From positions 1 through 64,000 of the forward strand of contig SSNP01000146.1 in assembly GCA_006937955.1 (NCBI GenBank): 64,000 nt of DNA, written 5' to 3'. Position numbers and translations under genes: made by a program. The notes under the pieces are model-generated. The model did not search any database. It was not told where the DNA came from and saw only the letters and a list, made by a program, of their open reading frames with translations. The stretch comes from Pachypanchax playfairii. Its lineage: Eukaryota > Chordata > Actinopteri > Cyprinodontiformes > Aplocheilidae. The first letter of the stretch is position 1, and every line of letters starts with the position of its first letter. This document shows positions 13,001 through 23,540 of this stretch, piece by piece.

Positions 13001-13216
13001 ATACAAATGCTTAGTCACTAAACTCAACTTACAGACTTAACAAACAGCAAGAAAGAGGCATTTGACATGTGAAATAATGAACGAAGCTGGTTAATTTTTC
13101 TTCAAACTGTGATATTTATACAGGTAAGCTGGTACCTTGGACTCTGGCAGGCTGGACACGGTACCCTTAAGGTCCCTGTTATGAGGTTCACTCTCCTTTT
13201 CGCTGATTTCCGTCAT
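920..13216 (-). CDS. stac2: stac2 (SH3 and cysteine-rich domain 2), 5' coding part, exons 1-3
   Basis: Partial gene read leftwards, in three coding exons: 13136-13216 (81 nt), 1113-1479 (367 nt) and 920-1014 (95 nt). The phases agree (0, then 1, then 0), the introns are GT-AG, and the joined frame is open for 181 codons. The protein starts MTEISEKE, as STAC2 does. It continues with the LQRLKRSLSLK basic segment and a Ser/Pro-rich linker. The N-terminal part of the C1 zinc finger follows (H-x12-C-x2-C in exon 2; C-x2-C, H and C in exon 3). The later SH3 exons lie left of the window. Family knowledge: STAC adaptors bind CaV1 channels at the plasma membrane and slow their inactivation. Intron 1 is 11.7 kb and rich in transposons. 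Exons 1-3 are well supported; the 3' end is not visible. Confidence 0.93.
1113..1479 (-). CDS. stac2: stac2 coding exon 2 (basic segment, Ser/Pro linker, start of C1 finger)
   Basis: A 367 nt exon with acceptor AG at 1480-1481 and donor GT at 1111-1112. It starts in phase 0 with LQRLKRSLSLK and runs through a Pro/Ser-rich linker. It ends within the C1 finger at HCFQEHIF...CQRCKHMIQ, leaving one base of the next Gly codon. The open frame extends past both splice sites by chance. Family members carry the same SLSLK...KS.NFF motif. Confidence 0.94.
1480..3347. other. stac2 intron 1, 3' part, no feature seen
   Basis: AT-rich intronic sequence with runs of T and A. No repeat boundary, RNA gene or exon with matching phase was recognised. 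A short open frame at 3007-3282 has no recognisable motif. Confidence 0.5.
3348..3974 (-). mobile_element. TTAA-flanked MITE, family C, broken copy
   Basis: Two blocks match the inverted copy at 7203-7774: about 3348-3477 (catgcgcag ... ctctcatgggctagc ... aatctgagtccag) and about 3830-3974 (ggttaatacttcagaaataa through to the terminal TTAA at 3971-3974). The element's other end is missing. The two blocks are separated by a retroposon tail at 3478-3805. The order of events is therefore MITE first, LINE fragment second. Confidence 0.65.
3478..3805 (+). mobile_element. 5'-truncated CR1/Rex1-like LINE tail
   Basis: The 3' end reads 'aaattcctatgtgtaacata' then 'cttggccaaataaatctgat' then TCTGAT, the typical 3' UTR ending of fish CR1/Rex1-type LINEs, with an (ATTCTG)-like terminal repeat. 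There is no reverse transcriptase reading frame. It interrupts a family C MITE. The left boundary is approximate. Confidence 0.65.
4852..5105 (+). mobile_element. tRNA-derived SINE, copy 1
   Basis: The head resembles a tRNA gene with an A box (tggatcagtggttagag) and a B-box-like stretch (ggttggtagattgatacc), then the body 'tgtccttaggcaagacactg' and a tail 'aaagcactttgagtggtct'. A better-preserved copy is at 19163-19413. An internal Pol III promoter is expected for this class. The copy is diverged and sits in stac2 intron 1. Confidence 0.75.
5106..5584. other. stac2 intron 1 stretch, no clear feature
   Basis: AT-rich. It has a short (AAT) stretch near 5379-5400. No gene or bounded repeat was seen. 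Confidence 0.45.
5585..5691. mobile_element. Small hAT-like MITE
   Basis: A 107 bp element beginning CAGGGGCATGTC and ending GATATGCCCCTG, so the ends are inverted repeats of about 12 bp with one internal mismatch and the CAG...CTG ends usual for hAT elements. The flanking 8-mers (tatataat, ggtttaat) match at only 5 of 8 bases, so the target duplication is weak. Confidence 0.5.
5728..6233. mobile_element. TTAA-flanked MITE, family A, copy 2
   Basis: A 506 bp relative of the element at 236-749. It starts TTAAAGGTACAGTATGT and ends ACTGTACCTTTAA, giving perfect-looking inverted ends of at least 12 bp. The middle includes a variable insert (about 6120-6195) absent from copy 1. It is non-coding and lies in stac2 intron 1. 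Confidence 0.85.
6234..7202. other. stac2 intron 1 stretch, no feature seen
   Basis: No repeat ends, RNA gene or coding exon recognised. The short open frame at 6502-6708 has no motif or splice support. Confidence 0.45.
7203..7774 (-). mobile_element. TTAA-flanked MITE, family C, full copy (inverted)
   Basis: A 572 bp element with TTAA at 7203-7206 and 7771-7774. One end is TTAAAGACACCC and the other GGCCTCTTTAA. Read on the minus strand it aligns along its whole length with 16971-17532 and 46499-47019; shared blocks include 'aataaccacaaagtcatg' and 'tgctctcataggctag'. No transposase is encoded. Confidence 0.85.
7775..9067. other. stac2 intron 1 stretch, no clear feature
   Basis: No gene recognised. 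A G-rich run (cgggggggtggggggtgggg, about 8581-8600) is the only compositional oddity. Confidence 0.45.
9068..9660. mobile_element. Possible DNA-transposon remnant
   Basis: A GC-richer block in an AT-rich intron. It opens with 'tcttttccaccagaagcgta' and closes with 'gtacggtggaaagga', so TTCCACC/GGTGGAA lie inverted near both ends. The interior is non-coding. The boundaries and the similarity of the ends are weak, so this is a candidate only. Confidence 0.35.
9661..13135. other. stac2 intron 1, 5' part, no clear feature
   Basis: About 3.5 kb of AT-rich intron between exon 1 and the transposon-rich part. No splice-supported exon, RNA gene or bounded repeat was recognised by eye. Confidence 0.45.
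13136..13216 (-). CDS. stac2: stac2 coding exon 1 with start codon
   Basis: ATG at 13216-13214 opens 27 codons (MTEISEKESEP...SLPESK) and ends at 13136 before donor GT (13135-13134). The N-terminus matches the STAC2 start in sequence and in position of the exon junction (Lys, then Leu-Gln-Arg in exon 2). The exon is in phase 0 and joins exon 2 exactly. Confidence 0.9.
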
Positions 13217-13700
13217 CTCGAATCAAGAAAATCTTCCTTCAGAAGCAAAACAGTCCACGACGACTGAAGAACAAGAAAACTATTCATACAGAGGTTTAAA
13301 CAGCCGCTTTGAAGCCGGAAAATTTAGACTGCCAGCATATTTTATGAGCAGTATTTATCAAAGATTTACGAACAATAATCTCTTATCGTCAAAAGCTATT
13401 TTCTTCCTTTCAGGTTTGGAGAAAAGAACCAATAAGGAATGTTTCTTAGAAATAAAATATCCGCTGAGAATGGCTGTTTTCGCTCTGCCGCCTCGCGCTT
13501 CTCTTGTCCGCCTCGCGCACACACGCGCGCTCTTCTTACAACAACTTTGATTACGCCGTCACAAAGTATCTAACTCGTTTTGATTGGTCCGGAGCGGCAG
13601 AACAGCGTAAAGAAGGGACATCAGACCTCGTTCTGATTGGCTGAGAGGGGATGACGCTCAGAGATTGTGGTACTAGATTTAAATACGAGCTCATACAGCA
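13217..13700 (-). promoter_or_regulatory. stac2: stac2 5' UTR and promoter region
   Basis: Upstream of the start codon, about 13470-13660 is a local CpG-rich patch (cctcgcgcttctcttg, cgcgcacacacgcgcgc) in otherwise AT-rich DNA. Two inverted CCAAT boxes (gattggtcc near 13580 and gattggctg near 13636) fit a minus-strand promoter. No TATA position is certain, so the transcription start is inferred only. Confidence 0.5.
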
Positions 13701-16700
13701 TAATATAACAGATTCATGACGAAAAAAATACAGCTTCAGTTTTAGTCATTGTTACTTAGAAGGTTCAGCTGAAGGTCTGTTTAAAAATGGTTTGATTAAC
13801 TGTTTTAATCACGTACAGAATAATACTTTCATCCCCCTTCCTTTTGTTTTTTTTAAAGTATTTTTACTAAACTAATAGGAAATCTAACTTTACAAGATTG
13901 TAAAGAAAAATGTCATATTCTAAACATAAGTCGTGTAGCTAAAGTTCTAATCGTATAACCCCACAAAAAACTTCTCTGTTGCTGTTTGTGTATTTTTTTT
14001 TTTTACAACAAAATCAGCAGGACATAGTGAAAAAAACAACAACAGAGAATTAGAAAATATACACTGAGGATGGTGATAACTGAGAGCGATTCAGGAGAGC
14101 TGATTGCAGATTAAACACAGGTGTGGAGCAGAACAACAAGGAGAACTCAGAGATCAGCAAACAACAAGAAAAGACATAAGAAAATTTGGCTACAAAATAC
14201 CAAACACAAGACCAAAATGAACACCATGACATTTAAAGCTGTATCTGTTCTAATGTTGTGATAATTTGTACAAAATCACAATCAGGCTTGCAATCTAATA
14301 GCCACTGATTAACTGTGTGGATATAAACATCAGCCTCTGTGTTAATTATTTAGGTTTTAGTTTAATTTTGGTGAATGATAACAGCTTCACCATACAGTGA
14401 CAGCTTGTTTTATCCTTCTTGCTTGTACTGAAATTATTACACAAACAGATGAACTTGTGGCTTAAAAATTACAAGCACATGCAGGTGAGTGAACAGTCCA
14501 TAGAGAACAACAGCAGCGCAGCCTCGGTGGCTGATTCAGCACAAAGGACAGCTCCTCTCGCAGCCCTGCCTCTCTCTCTCTCTCTCTCGCTCTCTCTCCC
14601 CCCTACAGTAATTATTGGGCTTCCTGGGTTCATACAATCCTTCTTTAACTCTCTTTATTATGCAAATTTTGTGTTTGTTGCATGTGCCCATTGATCTAAA
14701 TGTAGAAACAAATCAGAACAAAGTGATGCCACTAAATATATCTGTCACTTCTGGAAGCTGACGTGTAGATTTTGATTTCTAAAAATGTGCAACGTTTTTT
14801 TTGCTTGTTACTTGAAACTATTCTCTGAGAGGAGGGGGAGACCTGTACATCATGTCCTAGTTATTTTTATGACATTTTGAAACAAGTATTGTTGGCTTTG
14901 AGCAGCTTGACTGCACCTGTTCTTTCTCTCTCACCAAAACAGTATTTTATTACAATGAAGCAGGTAATTATGTAAATTAAGGACTGATTATTCTATCATA
15001 ACTATACAGGAAAGCTGAAAACTCTAAAAGGGCATCTTAGACTCATTTTGCATGTTGCATTTGACAGTGATATAGAATAAAGGGACATTAGTGTACATAA
15101 GTGTACATACTTTTAAGGAGAAAATTTGTGTTAGGCTTATTTTCTTCATTTCTTGTGTGTGAATTTTGCGTTTCATTAGCATTTGGAACATGAAAAGGAT
15201 AAAAACTATTGTCACCCTGTCACAGGTGTGGATTTTCTGTCCCTACGTCTGTAATTTGGTTACACAATCATGTGATTGAAGCCACACTAAATGCTACATC
15301 ATGGTGATGTTTTTGCTTTCATGTAATGCCAGAGCTCCTACTGCTCACATCCATTTCGTCGCATCATCTTTTATTAAGTGCTTTGGAGGGGAATTTTTTT
15401 TTTTTTTTGCTCTACTTACAATAGACTCCCTTCCAGCCCCCTTTCCTCCCTATATGCTTCACAAAAACACACTAAGTGGCTCAAGCATTTAACAAAAATC
15501 AGATTTATTTATTATAAATTGAAAAATCTATTTTTTTACTACACACGTTTAATTCTTGTGGTTTGTGTATAGTTGAAGGTTTCCTAAAAACCTAAAAAAT
15601 AAGATTTATGTGGGACATCAGTTAACTTGCTCCAGTTACATAAAGTTCAAAAACACACTCTAAATAAGTCATACTTCATTTTACTCTTGTCCCTTCAGTC
15701 TTTCCCCCTGAAGCTCCTGGTGTCTGACTACATTTCCTCAGCTGTCACCTAAAATATACACCACACCGATAACTGCACATCATCCTCTATGTCCTAATGC
15801 ACATTTATGCCAGAAACTGGGTGTAAAGTCAAGTTACAAGCTTCAAGAATGGACGGGATTAAAGTCCTGTCCCTGGAAGGCACAGTACCTTATGTGTCTT
15901 CTTCTTGGGTTTTAATTATGTAGTTTGACAGGTTCCCATGTGGTGCTGTGGCTGACCACAGATCAGTCCAAATCCTCATCAACAGCTCTAACTGAGAGTG
16001 ACTGTTTCTGAAGTTAAACTGATTTTTAAACTGTTTTTTCACTGATGATGTTACTTTGAATATTTCTTTCAAATTATCCTGTTCAGAACAGTTTTTGATC
16101 AATAATTTGTTTACTGTCATACTGTGAAGGTCCAGCACAATAAGTGCTATTCTTTTATGTATTGATGTATTAATCTAGTGCTGTCACACACTTCACTTTT
16201 TAACTTAATTTATTTTAAATACACAGGAAAGTAAATAAACTATTCAGTCTCTGGGTCAAACAATTATTTTTAAGAAAAAAAAACAGAATTTATTTCAGTT
16301 GTAAGACATGTAGCCTTGTTACAATAAACACATTGTTGAACAGATTAAAACTAAAGTAGCTACAGCTGTTCATACAGATATAAAGTGATGCCAAGTTTAA
16401 TGATTAAAACTGCTGAAATGAAGATTTTAAGTTCCACTTGTCTGAATATTTTGGATAATAATAAATAAATAACAGCTAATTCATTTTCTCTTTCAAGGAC
16501 AGCTGAGAGCAATATAGCTGAACAAATTCACAAATTCTTTACTTATAATTCGAACATATAAATATCAGAAAACAATTCCTTTAAGACTGTTAAACTTTCT
16601 GCAAAGGTATGAACAGATAAAAACAGTGACAACATTAAACAGGTTTTGTAATTAACTGGGTAAGTGACCGCGGTATTAAATGGAAGTTGAACGTGTTTGA

Positions 16701-16970
16701 GTCTAATTAAAAAACAATGCATGAAGCCTCTTGTGGCTCCAGGGGGAGCTAAGAGAAGTTAGCAAAGGTTGGAGCTGCAGGGGAACCACCTGAATGTGAG
16801 AACTAACCTTTCATATGTTCCAGCAGAGCGTGGCTGGACCCCCTTCCATAAGAACAAATGTCCCCAAACTTCAGTCAGTCAAAGCTGTTTAACCTGACTG
16901 TTGATGGTGAATGCAAGACTTTTTATTTGCTATGGTATGTCATACACCTGTCAACCTAAGCCCAGAGAGA
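13701..16970. other. Intergenic, no gene seen
   Basis: AT-rich sequence between the stac2 start and a MITE. It contains a (CT)n run at about 14571-14600. FBXL20, expected near here from human gene order, was not recognised in any reading frame. Short exons could be missed by eye. Confidence 0.45.
14571..14600. repeat. (CT)n microsatellite
   Basis: About 14 CT units interrupted once (ctcgct), flanked by unique sequence. The open frame across it is low-complexity Ser/Leu and is not coding. Confidence 0.85.
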
Positions 16971-17532
16971 TTAAAGAGGTCATTTCATACACATTTCATG
17001 ACTTTATGGTTATTTCTTAAGTATTAACCAGTAATATGAAACATTTTATATCTAAAAAACGTCAGGAAACCCTGATTAACAGACTTGTCTGCGTGAAGAT
17101 TCGTCTGACTTCAGGCTGCAACTCATTAATATTCATTATGCTAATTTGATGGACTCTGATTGGCTAACAAACTAGCCTATGAGAGCAAGGTATACTGTTT
17201 CCTGCCCTCTGCGCATGGCAACAGCAGACGTCGTGTCTTCCTGTTTGCTACATCTTATGCTACAGCTTTTAGTGGCAGACTGCTAGGTATGTTTTCAACT
17301 GCAGGAACTGATGAATACTAACGAACAAAGGAGTTGTGATGAAACAGATACAGGCCGTTTGTACTCGGGAGAACTTGGGTTTTATCGCCACCTTCGTAGT
17401 TTGAGAGATTAAAACTAAAAGAGAAGTTGTTGACCTGTTTTCACACCCACTATGAAGGTAAGAACACCTGTGGAGTTAAAATATTCAACAGAAACCTCCA
17501 GAAACATGTTTTTAATGGAAGGACCTCTGTAA
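16971..17532 (+). mobile_element. TTAA-flanked MITE, family C, full copy
   Basis: About 562 bp, starting TTAAAGAGGTCATTTC and ending 'ggacctctgtaaa', where the right TTAA has decayed to TGTAA. It matches 46499-47019 in the same orientation and 7203-7774 inverted. It is non-coding. Confidence 0.85.
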
Positions 17533-19009
17533 AAGTACACTGAGTTAACAGTAAAGGTATAAAAATGTGGATTAAACTAAACTTATAGTCATGTGTTTGA
17601 ATAAGCTGCAGATACATTTGAGTTCCCCGGTTTTCCTTGAGTCCGAAGTACAGTATCCAAACATGCAGAGTATGCAGCAAATGTGTAGGATGTGTTATAA
17701 ATTTGAGCTCCAGTTTCCTGTAGAAAATCCATCAGGTCACAGAAGTCACCACCTGTTATGCGTGAGTCTCTCAGCTGAGCTCGATGAGGCAGAGGCATCT
17801 CAATCTGAACCATGATTGTTAGTGAAATGTGTTTTGTAGTGTAAACTGGAGTATATAGGTTAAAAAAAATAGATTATATGAAATATCTTGTACTGCAGTG
17901 TTAATTAAGAGTGAGCGAACTGCAAAGTGCAACATGCTTTTCAATATCTCAAAGACTCCGAAATGAGAAAACTGCATGTTTATTATGTCACATGAAGAGA
18001 TAAAGCCCTAAAGCCACACAGTTTCATCAGACCTGTAGTTTGTGCATAAAAAAGCTTTTATATTAAAGCATTTCTTTCTTATCTGATAAAAAATTTTCAT
18101 TGAAGTCTTTTCTGTGATGAATATCTAAAGATCTCGACTGAATCTGGGTCAGTGTAGAAACTCCTGATAGGAGACATACTTCTCTTGTGATGTAACACAA
18201 ACTTGCTAATGTCTGGAAAAGTCTTGCTTTTTTCATTTATTTAACATTTAAGATTTTTTTAACATGAGCTTGACCACATGCCCCATGTTTTCTGGATGAG
18301 TTGTGCATGTGTTTGTCTCTAATTTCACGACAAGAAAACGCATCAGAGTGAAAACATCTGTATTTTCAGCTGTCGGCACCTTTTCTACTGTTTAGCTTTA
18401 CAAGATATTTGTCTAAAAAAAGAAAACTATAAGATTTAGAGATGCCCACAGCATTTGTACCGAAGGGTCCAAATACCCAAATATATTTCAGTATATATAT
18501 ATATTTCTTTAATTATTTATGTTAAAACATTTATTTCTTCATATTTTTTTAGCAAAAGATGTTTGATGCTCCTCGTAACAGTACAACATGTGAGATTGTC
18601 CTAAAATATCACGTACGAACACCATAGCGACATCTAGTGTGTGGATGTTGTAGTTGTAACAACAGATCAAGGTTTCCAGCCGTCGGGATGCCAGATTCGA
18701 CATGTCCACGTTTTTTTTGTCACAGTTACATTTTTTTTATTTGTGTCCATCTTTTGTAGCTTCACCTAAACTCACTCTGGTTTTTGATCTTCACTGATCA
18801 ATCCTTTTCTGAGAAGGACAATGAAATCTCAGGGATCTGAAGCAGCTGCTGGGCTTGCTGAATTCGCCATTTTCGCTGAACCGACTATTTACCAGATTAG
18901 GCAACCGCAATGGGGCCGCTATTGGCTGGTATAAACATAATGCCAACGTCATGCCTGTCAAAATCTGTATTTTATTATATATTTTAATTCAAATATAATT
19001 TTAAATGTA
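17533..19009. other. Intergenic, no gene seen
   Basis: AT-rich. Overlapping open frames near 17450-17815 on both strands are short and without motifs. There is a short (AT)n near 18491-18502. Confidence 0.45.
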
Positions 19010-19104
19010 TTGGCGTACTGTCCAGGGTGTCCCCCGCCTCTCGTCCAATGACCGCTGGAGACAGACACCAGCTCCGGATGGATGGATGGATGGATGGATG
19101 GATA
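19010..19104 (+). repeat. Retroposon 3' tail with (GGAT)n
   Basis: The phrase 'cagggtgtcccccgcctctc' followed by 'agacaccagctcc' and about seven GGAT units is the usual 3' end of a common fish retroposon. Only the tail is present, and the 5' part cannot be placed. Confidence 0.65.
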
Positions 19105-19162
19105 TTTATATAGCTTTTTATGAAATTGTTCCGTAACCTTTAATTATGAACGTATATCATTT

Positions 19163-19413
19163 GGGCGGCTGTGGCACAGTGGTTAGAGCGGTTGTCCTCC
19201 AATTTAAAGGTTGGTGGATCGATCCCGGCTTCCACCGCCACATGTCGAAGTGTCCTTGGGCAAGACACTGAACCCCATGTTGCCCCCCGATCTGTGTATC
19301 GGGTTGAGTGAATGGGTGAATGCAAAACCTTGTAGTGTGAAAGCGCTTTGAGTGGTCTGAATGACTAGAAAGGCGCTATACAAATACAGGACATTTACCA
19401 TTTACATTTACCA
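19163..19413 (+). mobile_element. tRNA-derived SINE, copy 2
   Basis: The better-preserved copy of the element at 4852-5105. It has a head with A box (ggctgtggcacagtggttag) and B box (ggttggtggatcgatccc), a body 'tgtccttgggcaagacactg' and a tail 'aaagcgctttgagtggtctg' ending in 'ggcgctatacaaatacagg'. The tail resembles L2-type LINE 3' ends, which such SINEs borrow for reverse transcription (family knowledge). Confidence 0.85.
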
Positions 19414-21023
19414 TCATTCTCAACATAAAGATATTGTTGGAAAACAAAAATTCAAAGGTATAAGAAATTATTCCTCATTATAGATTATTTGAGACTCTGG
19501 GGAGGTAAGGGAGCAGAAAACAAAGTGTTAAAGTGTTTGCAGGAGCTACACAGTCATGATAGTATTTGAAAATGATGGTTGATGAGCTGCAATGACTCTG
19601 AGAAAGAAGCGACGTGGCTAAATAAAGGGCCTGGCAGAGAGTACGGATAGTTGGCAGGAGGAACATCGGGGTTTGTGTTTGACATGCCAGAAAGTGCTGG
19701 CACTGCCATGTGCTGACTCACCTCAGGTCTGCAGAAAGCTGGACATCGGGACTGCGGGCTCCCATTAATATGTCCCACAAGGAGAAAGTAAAGAGTCAGG
19801 TGACCACTAAAGCTTTGACAACAGCTCACAGTGACTTTTGCTTCAATTTAACAAGTAGTAGAGAGAAACAACTTGACATGGCTTGAAAATTGTCTCTGAT
19901 TTCCACCCGAAGACCCAGAACTGAATCTTTTCCTTAAACTACTAAATTTCCCTACAGCTGAGTTCATAAAGCTCCTCTGGGGAGGTTTATCTTTAAAAGT
20001 GTAAGAGAACCAAAAGCAGGTCTAAAAATCCATAATTTTGGGGAAGAATGTTTCCAAATTACTCCAAAGCAGATCGAGGCAACTTTCTTCTCTCAGGAGG
20101 CCAAAAGATGTGACGTTCAAAACTAAATGGCTGGAAAAAAAACTCAAAAATGTTCATTTTTATTAGATTTTATTTTTATTTTTAAGGTTTTGGGGTGAAA
20201 TAATGAATGAGCAATGAAGAAATAAGATAGCAAACGTGTAAAGTAAAACTTTCCATGGTGTTAAAAACTGAAAATAATAATAATTTCATCCAGGATTTTT
20301 ACTCAAATTGCAACATTTTTTTGAACTGAGTTCTACAGTTTTATTCATCAGAACAGCATTTTAGCTACACAACCAGAACTTGAATAAAAACATTGTTCTG
20401 CTTAATGTTTTAAAATGTACCCATTTAAGTAACAATGATGCGATTTTTAAACAAATTCAAGGAAAACAAAGATACGAACTGAAGATAAATTTATCAATAA
20501 TTACGTGATGCATTTTATGATGAAGTGCTGCTGCAACTTGAATACAAAATAAGTGTGGTGAATTAATTTTCAGCCTCAGTCCAGTCAGCTGTGGTTTGCT
20601 GTATCTTGTTAGAACAGTTATTATTCAGCGATGCTAATCTGCATGTCCTCGTACACAAAGATACAAATAATTGTCACGCGCTGAATTCGTCTCCCAGTAT
20701 TTCGTTGGACTTCAAGGACTAATAAAATGTTTTACTGCAGCTGCAGCACTCAGCAGAGCTTAAGATGGAATCTGTCAGCAGCTCTCATCCTACAATAATA
20801 TCCTTAGGTTTAAAAATGCAGCACGCCACGGCTGAAAATAAATCTCGACTCTCTGCTTCTCCATCCTTCCTTTGCCTTTATTCTTTCTTCCTCTTCCTGC
20901 TTCTCACCCTCCTCTCTCCAAAAGGCTGATTGTGTGCAGCTATAAAGCTTAACTAACTGGTATGACTCTCCTCCCTCTCCTGTCTCTTGCTGTAAGTCTC
21001 CTGCAGCCATGAAGCAGCTCTTT
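19414..21023. other. Intergenic, no gene seen
   Basis: AT-rich sequence. Short open frames at 19554-19829 and 20810-21049 on the minus strand have no recognised motif or splice context. Confidence 0.4.
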
Positions 21024-21274
21024 ATGTTTGGAGGGAGATTGTTGAACATTTCCTGACCTACAGCCGATACAGGTTCCGAATTACGACCTTCAATAACATG
21101 ATTGGGAAAAAAAAGACATTCAAATGTGCTGCTTCTACCTGTAAATACATGGAATAAAATTCAGAAAAACTAAAATTAAATAATCTGGTCCCATTAACTA
21201 TCTTTTAAAGAATGTTGGAGGACTTTGACCGTAAATCTGGACGATGATTTTCTGTTTCAAGCTGTATTTTCTGT
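21024..21274. repeat. Overlap duplicate 1, left copy
   Basis: These 251 bases are repeated at 21276-21526 (offset 252) with differences seen only in the last few bases. A single N at 21275 separates the two copies. This is how two contig ends look when they overlap but were not merged. Confidence 0.9.
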
Positions 21275-21275
21275 N

Positions 21276-21526
21276 ATGTTTGGAGGGAGATTGTTGAACA
21301 TTTCCTGACCTACAGCCGATACAGGTTCCGAATTACGACCTTCAATAACATGATTGGGAAAAAAAAGACATTCAAATGTGCTGCTTCTACCTGTAAATAC
21401 ATGGAATAAAATTCAGAAAAACTAAAATTAAATAATCTGGTCCCATTAACTATCTTTTAAAGAATGTTGGAGGACTTTGACCGTAAATCTGGACGATGAT
21501 TTTCTGTTTCAAGCTGTATTTTATGC
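21276..21526. repeat. Overlap duplicate 1, right copy
   Basis: Second copy of 21024-21274, starting directly after the N at 21275. Only 26 bases (21527-21552) separate it from the next duplicated block. Confidence 0.9.
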
Positions 21527-21533
21527 TATTGGT

Positions 21534-21700
21534 CTCATTTTAGATACTGCTTATATTAAAGATATTTTTATGTATTTATATTTGTATGTGTCTGTGAACT
21601 GTCTGGAAACTTGTTTTGCTGTGTGTCTTGACAGAGACACTCTTAAAAAAGATATTTCCATCTCTCTGAGGTTTATCCTGGTTAAATAAAGATTAAGTTT
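21534..21700 (+). repeat. Retroposon 3' tail ending in TTAAATAAAG
   Basis: The end 'atcctggttaaataaag', preceded by 'gacactcttaaaaaagatat', is the 3' tail of a widespread vertebrate retroposon type. Most of it recurs at 23541-23688 as part of the larger duplication. It has no coding capacity. Confidence 0.55.
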
Positions 21701-23539
21701 AAAAGAAAAATAGGCATTTGCTTAACTCCTCAAAATCCTGTGAACAGAAATTCAACCTCATGTTGTGCTTTTACTATTTTTAACATTAGAGGAAAAAGGC
21801 TATTGAAACGTTGGTGATAAAACTGGAACTATCAATAAGCAAAGGAATGATTTTTGGAGAATAATTATGGTGGAATTAAAAATAGCTTAAGACTTACAGA
21901 TTGTATCTGTCAATCCAAGAGATTAACAACATATCTAACATATCTTTAAGACCAGGGTTGGTAAATGCTGCCCTATATGATCAGAAGATGTGGCAGTTTG
22001 CTGGTCTGGAGCATACAGCTGCGTGTTAACACATGGACAAAGGCCAAATAAATCAGCAATGACCTTGGAGGAATTAATGTTAATAACTAAATATTAATTC
22101 TTTGGAGTTTTTGTCCTGTCCTGTTCTGGTATGAATGGTGGGTCTGGGTGTCTCATTATGTCAGAATAAATTTACTCCTCCTCTTGTATAATGGACTTTG
22201 TTTGAGTCTATGGCATGACCATATTTGGGTTTTGGAGTGGACAGGCGCTGAGGGACAGTCATTAAAAATAGGAACAGGTAGTAGAAGTTGAGAAAGTAAC
22301 ACAAAAATACAAAAACAAAGACTAAGAAAACAAAACAGAACAGCTGACACGCCTAAACACCCCACATAATAAGGAGTCTGAGACCCCCAGTGAGGAGGGC
22401 TAGGAAGGAAAACAGGGCAGGAGCCCCTACTCATTCTTAGACCAACCCGCAGGACAACAGGTGGTCCGAACCATCTGAGATACTGAGCCTAACTAGGAGT
22501 CTACTGCACCAAAGTAGCAGCCAGGACCCCACACAGCCCACACCACCCTGAGAACCAGCAGCACCCTCCAAAACACCCAGCGTCCAGCCCACAGCCATGC
22601 ACAGCCTGAGTAGGACTCGCAGCAATAACCGTGGGGGAGGGGCTTCCAGCAACCCACCAATCCAGCATAAATTATCAGTGTGTTTGCATGTGTATCATTC
22701 TCTATGCTGTGATGATGAAAAGATGTGCTCCCCCTGTCCTTACATGTCTAAAATTTAATGGATAGGACTTGGTGGACAGCCCCCACAGGACCAGGACCTG
22801 AACTAAATTATAATTCTTTAAAGAATCAAAGGTGGATTTTCAGATCAAAGAGGACATAAATGTTTCAGTGAACTTAATCAATGTGGCCAAAAGAAAAAGA
22901 CATTTTCTGTGTTGAAGTTCTTTTAGATCCGGAATTTTGTGTAAAACAGCTACAATTTTTATGAAGATATTTTGTTCCTTTCATATGTACAAGCTCTGTT
23001 AGATCATAATTATAAGAAGAAAACGAGCATTAAGCACTTTACCAAATAGGGTTAGAATAAAAAATATTCAAATGTATATTTTCTAACTGGATTTACAAAT
23101 GCCAATCAAAGTTTAAAAATAGCATCTTTTTTTTTTTTATTTAACTTTCACAGCAGAGGAACTGGCTGTGCTGAAGATCAGAGGCTGTAAAATGTGTGAT
23201 TCTTATTTCAGTGAGTGTAAAACTGCTGTGACAGTGTTAACATTCATGCATCCTTCAACAGTGTAGTATAAAAGAATCTAGCTTTTTGCAGATTAGGACA
23301 TTTTTCTGCATCCATCGCCAGTCAGTACATAAAATATAAGGTTTTTGATAACCAGCTCTAGGGGGGCTTTAGCTGGCAGCATAAGGGACCCCGACAGAAA
23401 TGAAAAGCAACTACAAAGTCTTACTAATAAACAAGCTGCTGACTAATAAACTACACAGAAGATTTGGGGCTATTTGAGTTGAATGTTTTTTTATTACAAG
23501 ACTTCATCCATTTGAGGCGGCCGAGCACTCAAGCACAAA
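21553..23539. repeat. Overlap duplicate 2, left copy (1,987 bp)
   Basis: It matches 23541-25807 with an offset of 1,988 up to the point 'agatccgg' (about 22930) and an offset of 2,268 after it. Differences are sparse single bases, for example gtaaatgc/gaaatgc, plus one length change of 280 bp. It ends at the N at 23540. Open frames inside (22156-22434, 22437-22652 on the minus strand) recur unchanged in the other copy and show no protein motif. Confidence 0.92.
22180..22670 (-). repeat. Probable interspersed repeat body
   Basis: A block of GC-richer sequence (accaacccgcaggacaacag ... cagcaacccaccaatccag) that looks like a body fragment of a dispersed fish repeat rather than unique DNA. The family is not identified. 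The second copy at 24168-24658 is part of the overlap duplicate, not an independent insertion. Confidence 0.4.
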
Positions 23540-23540
23540 N

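Noticed and set aside
17450..17815. Overlapping short frames on both strands near a MITE end
   Set aside because: They partly overlap the MITE and lack motifs. No evidence for an exon.
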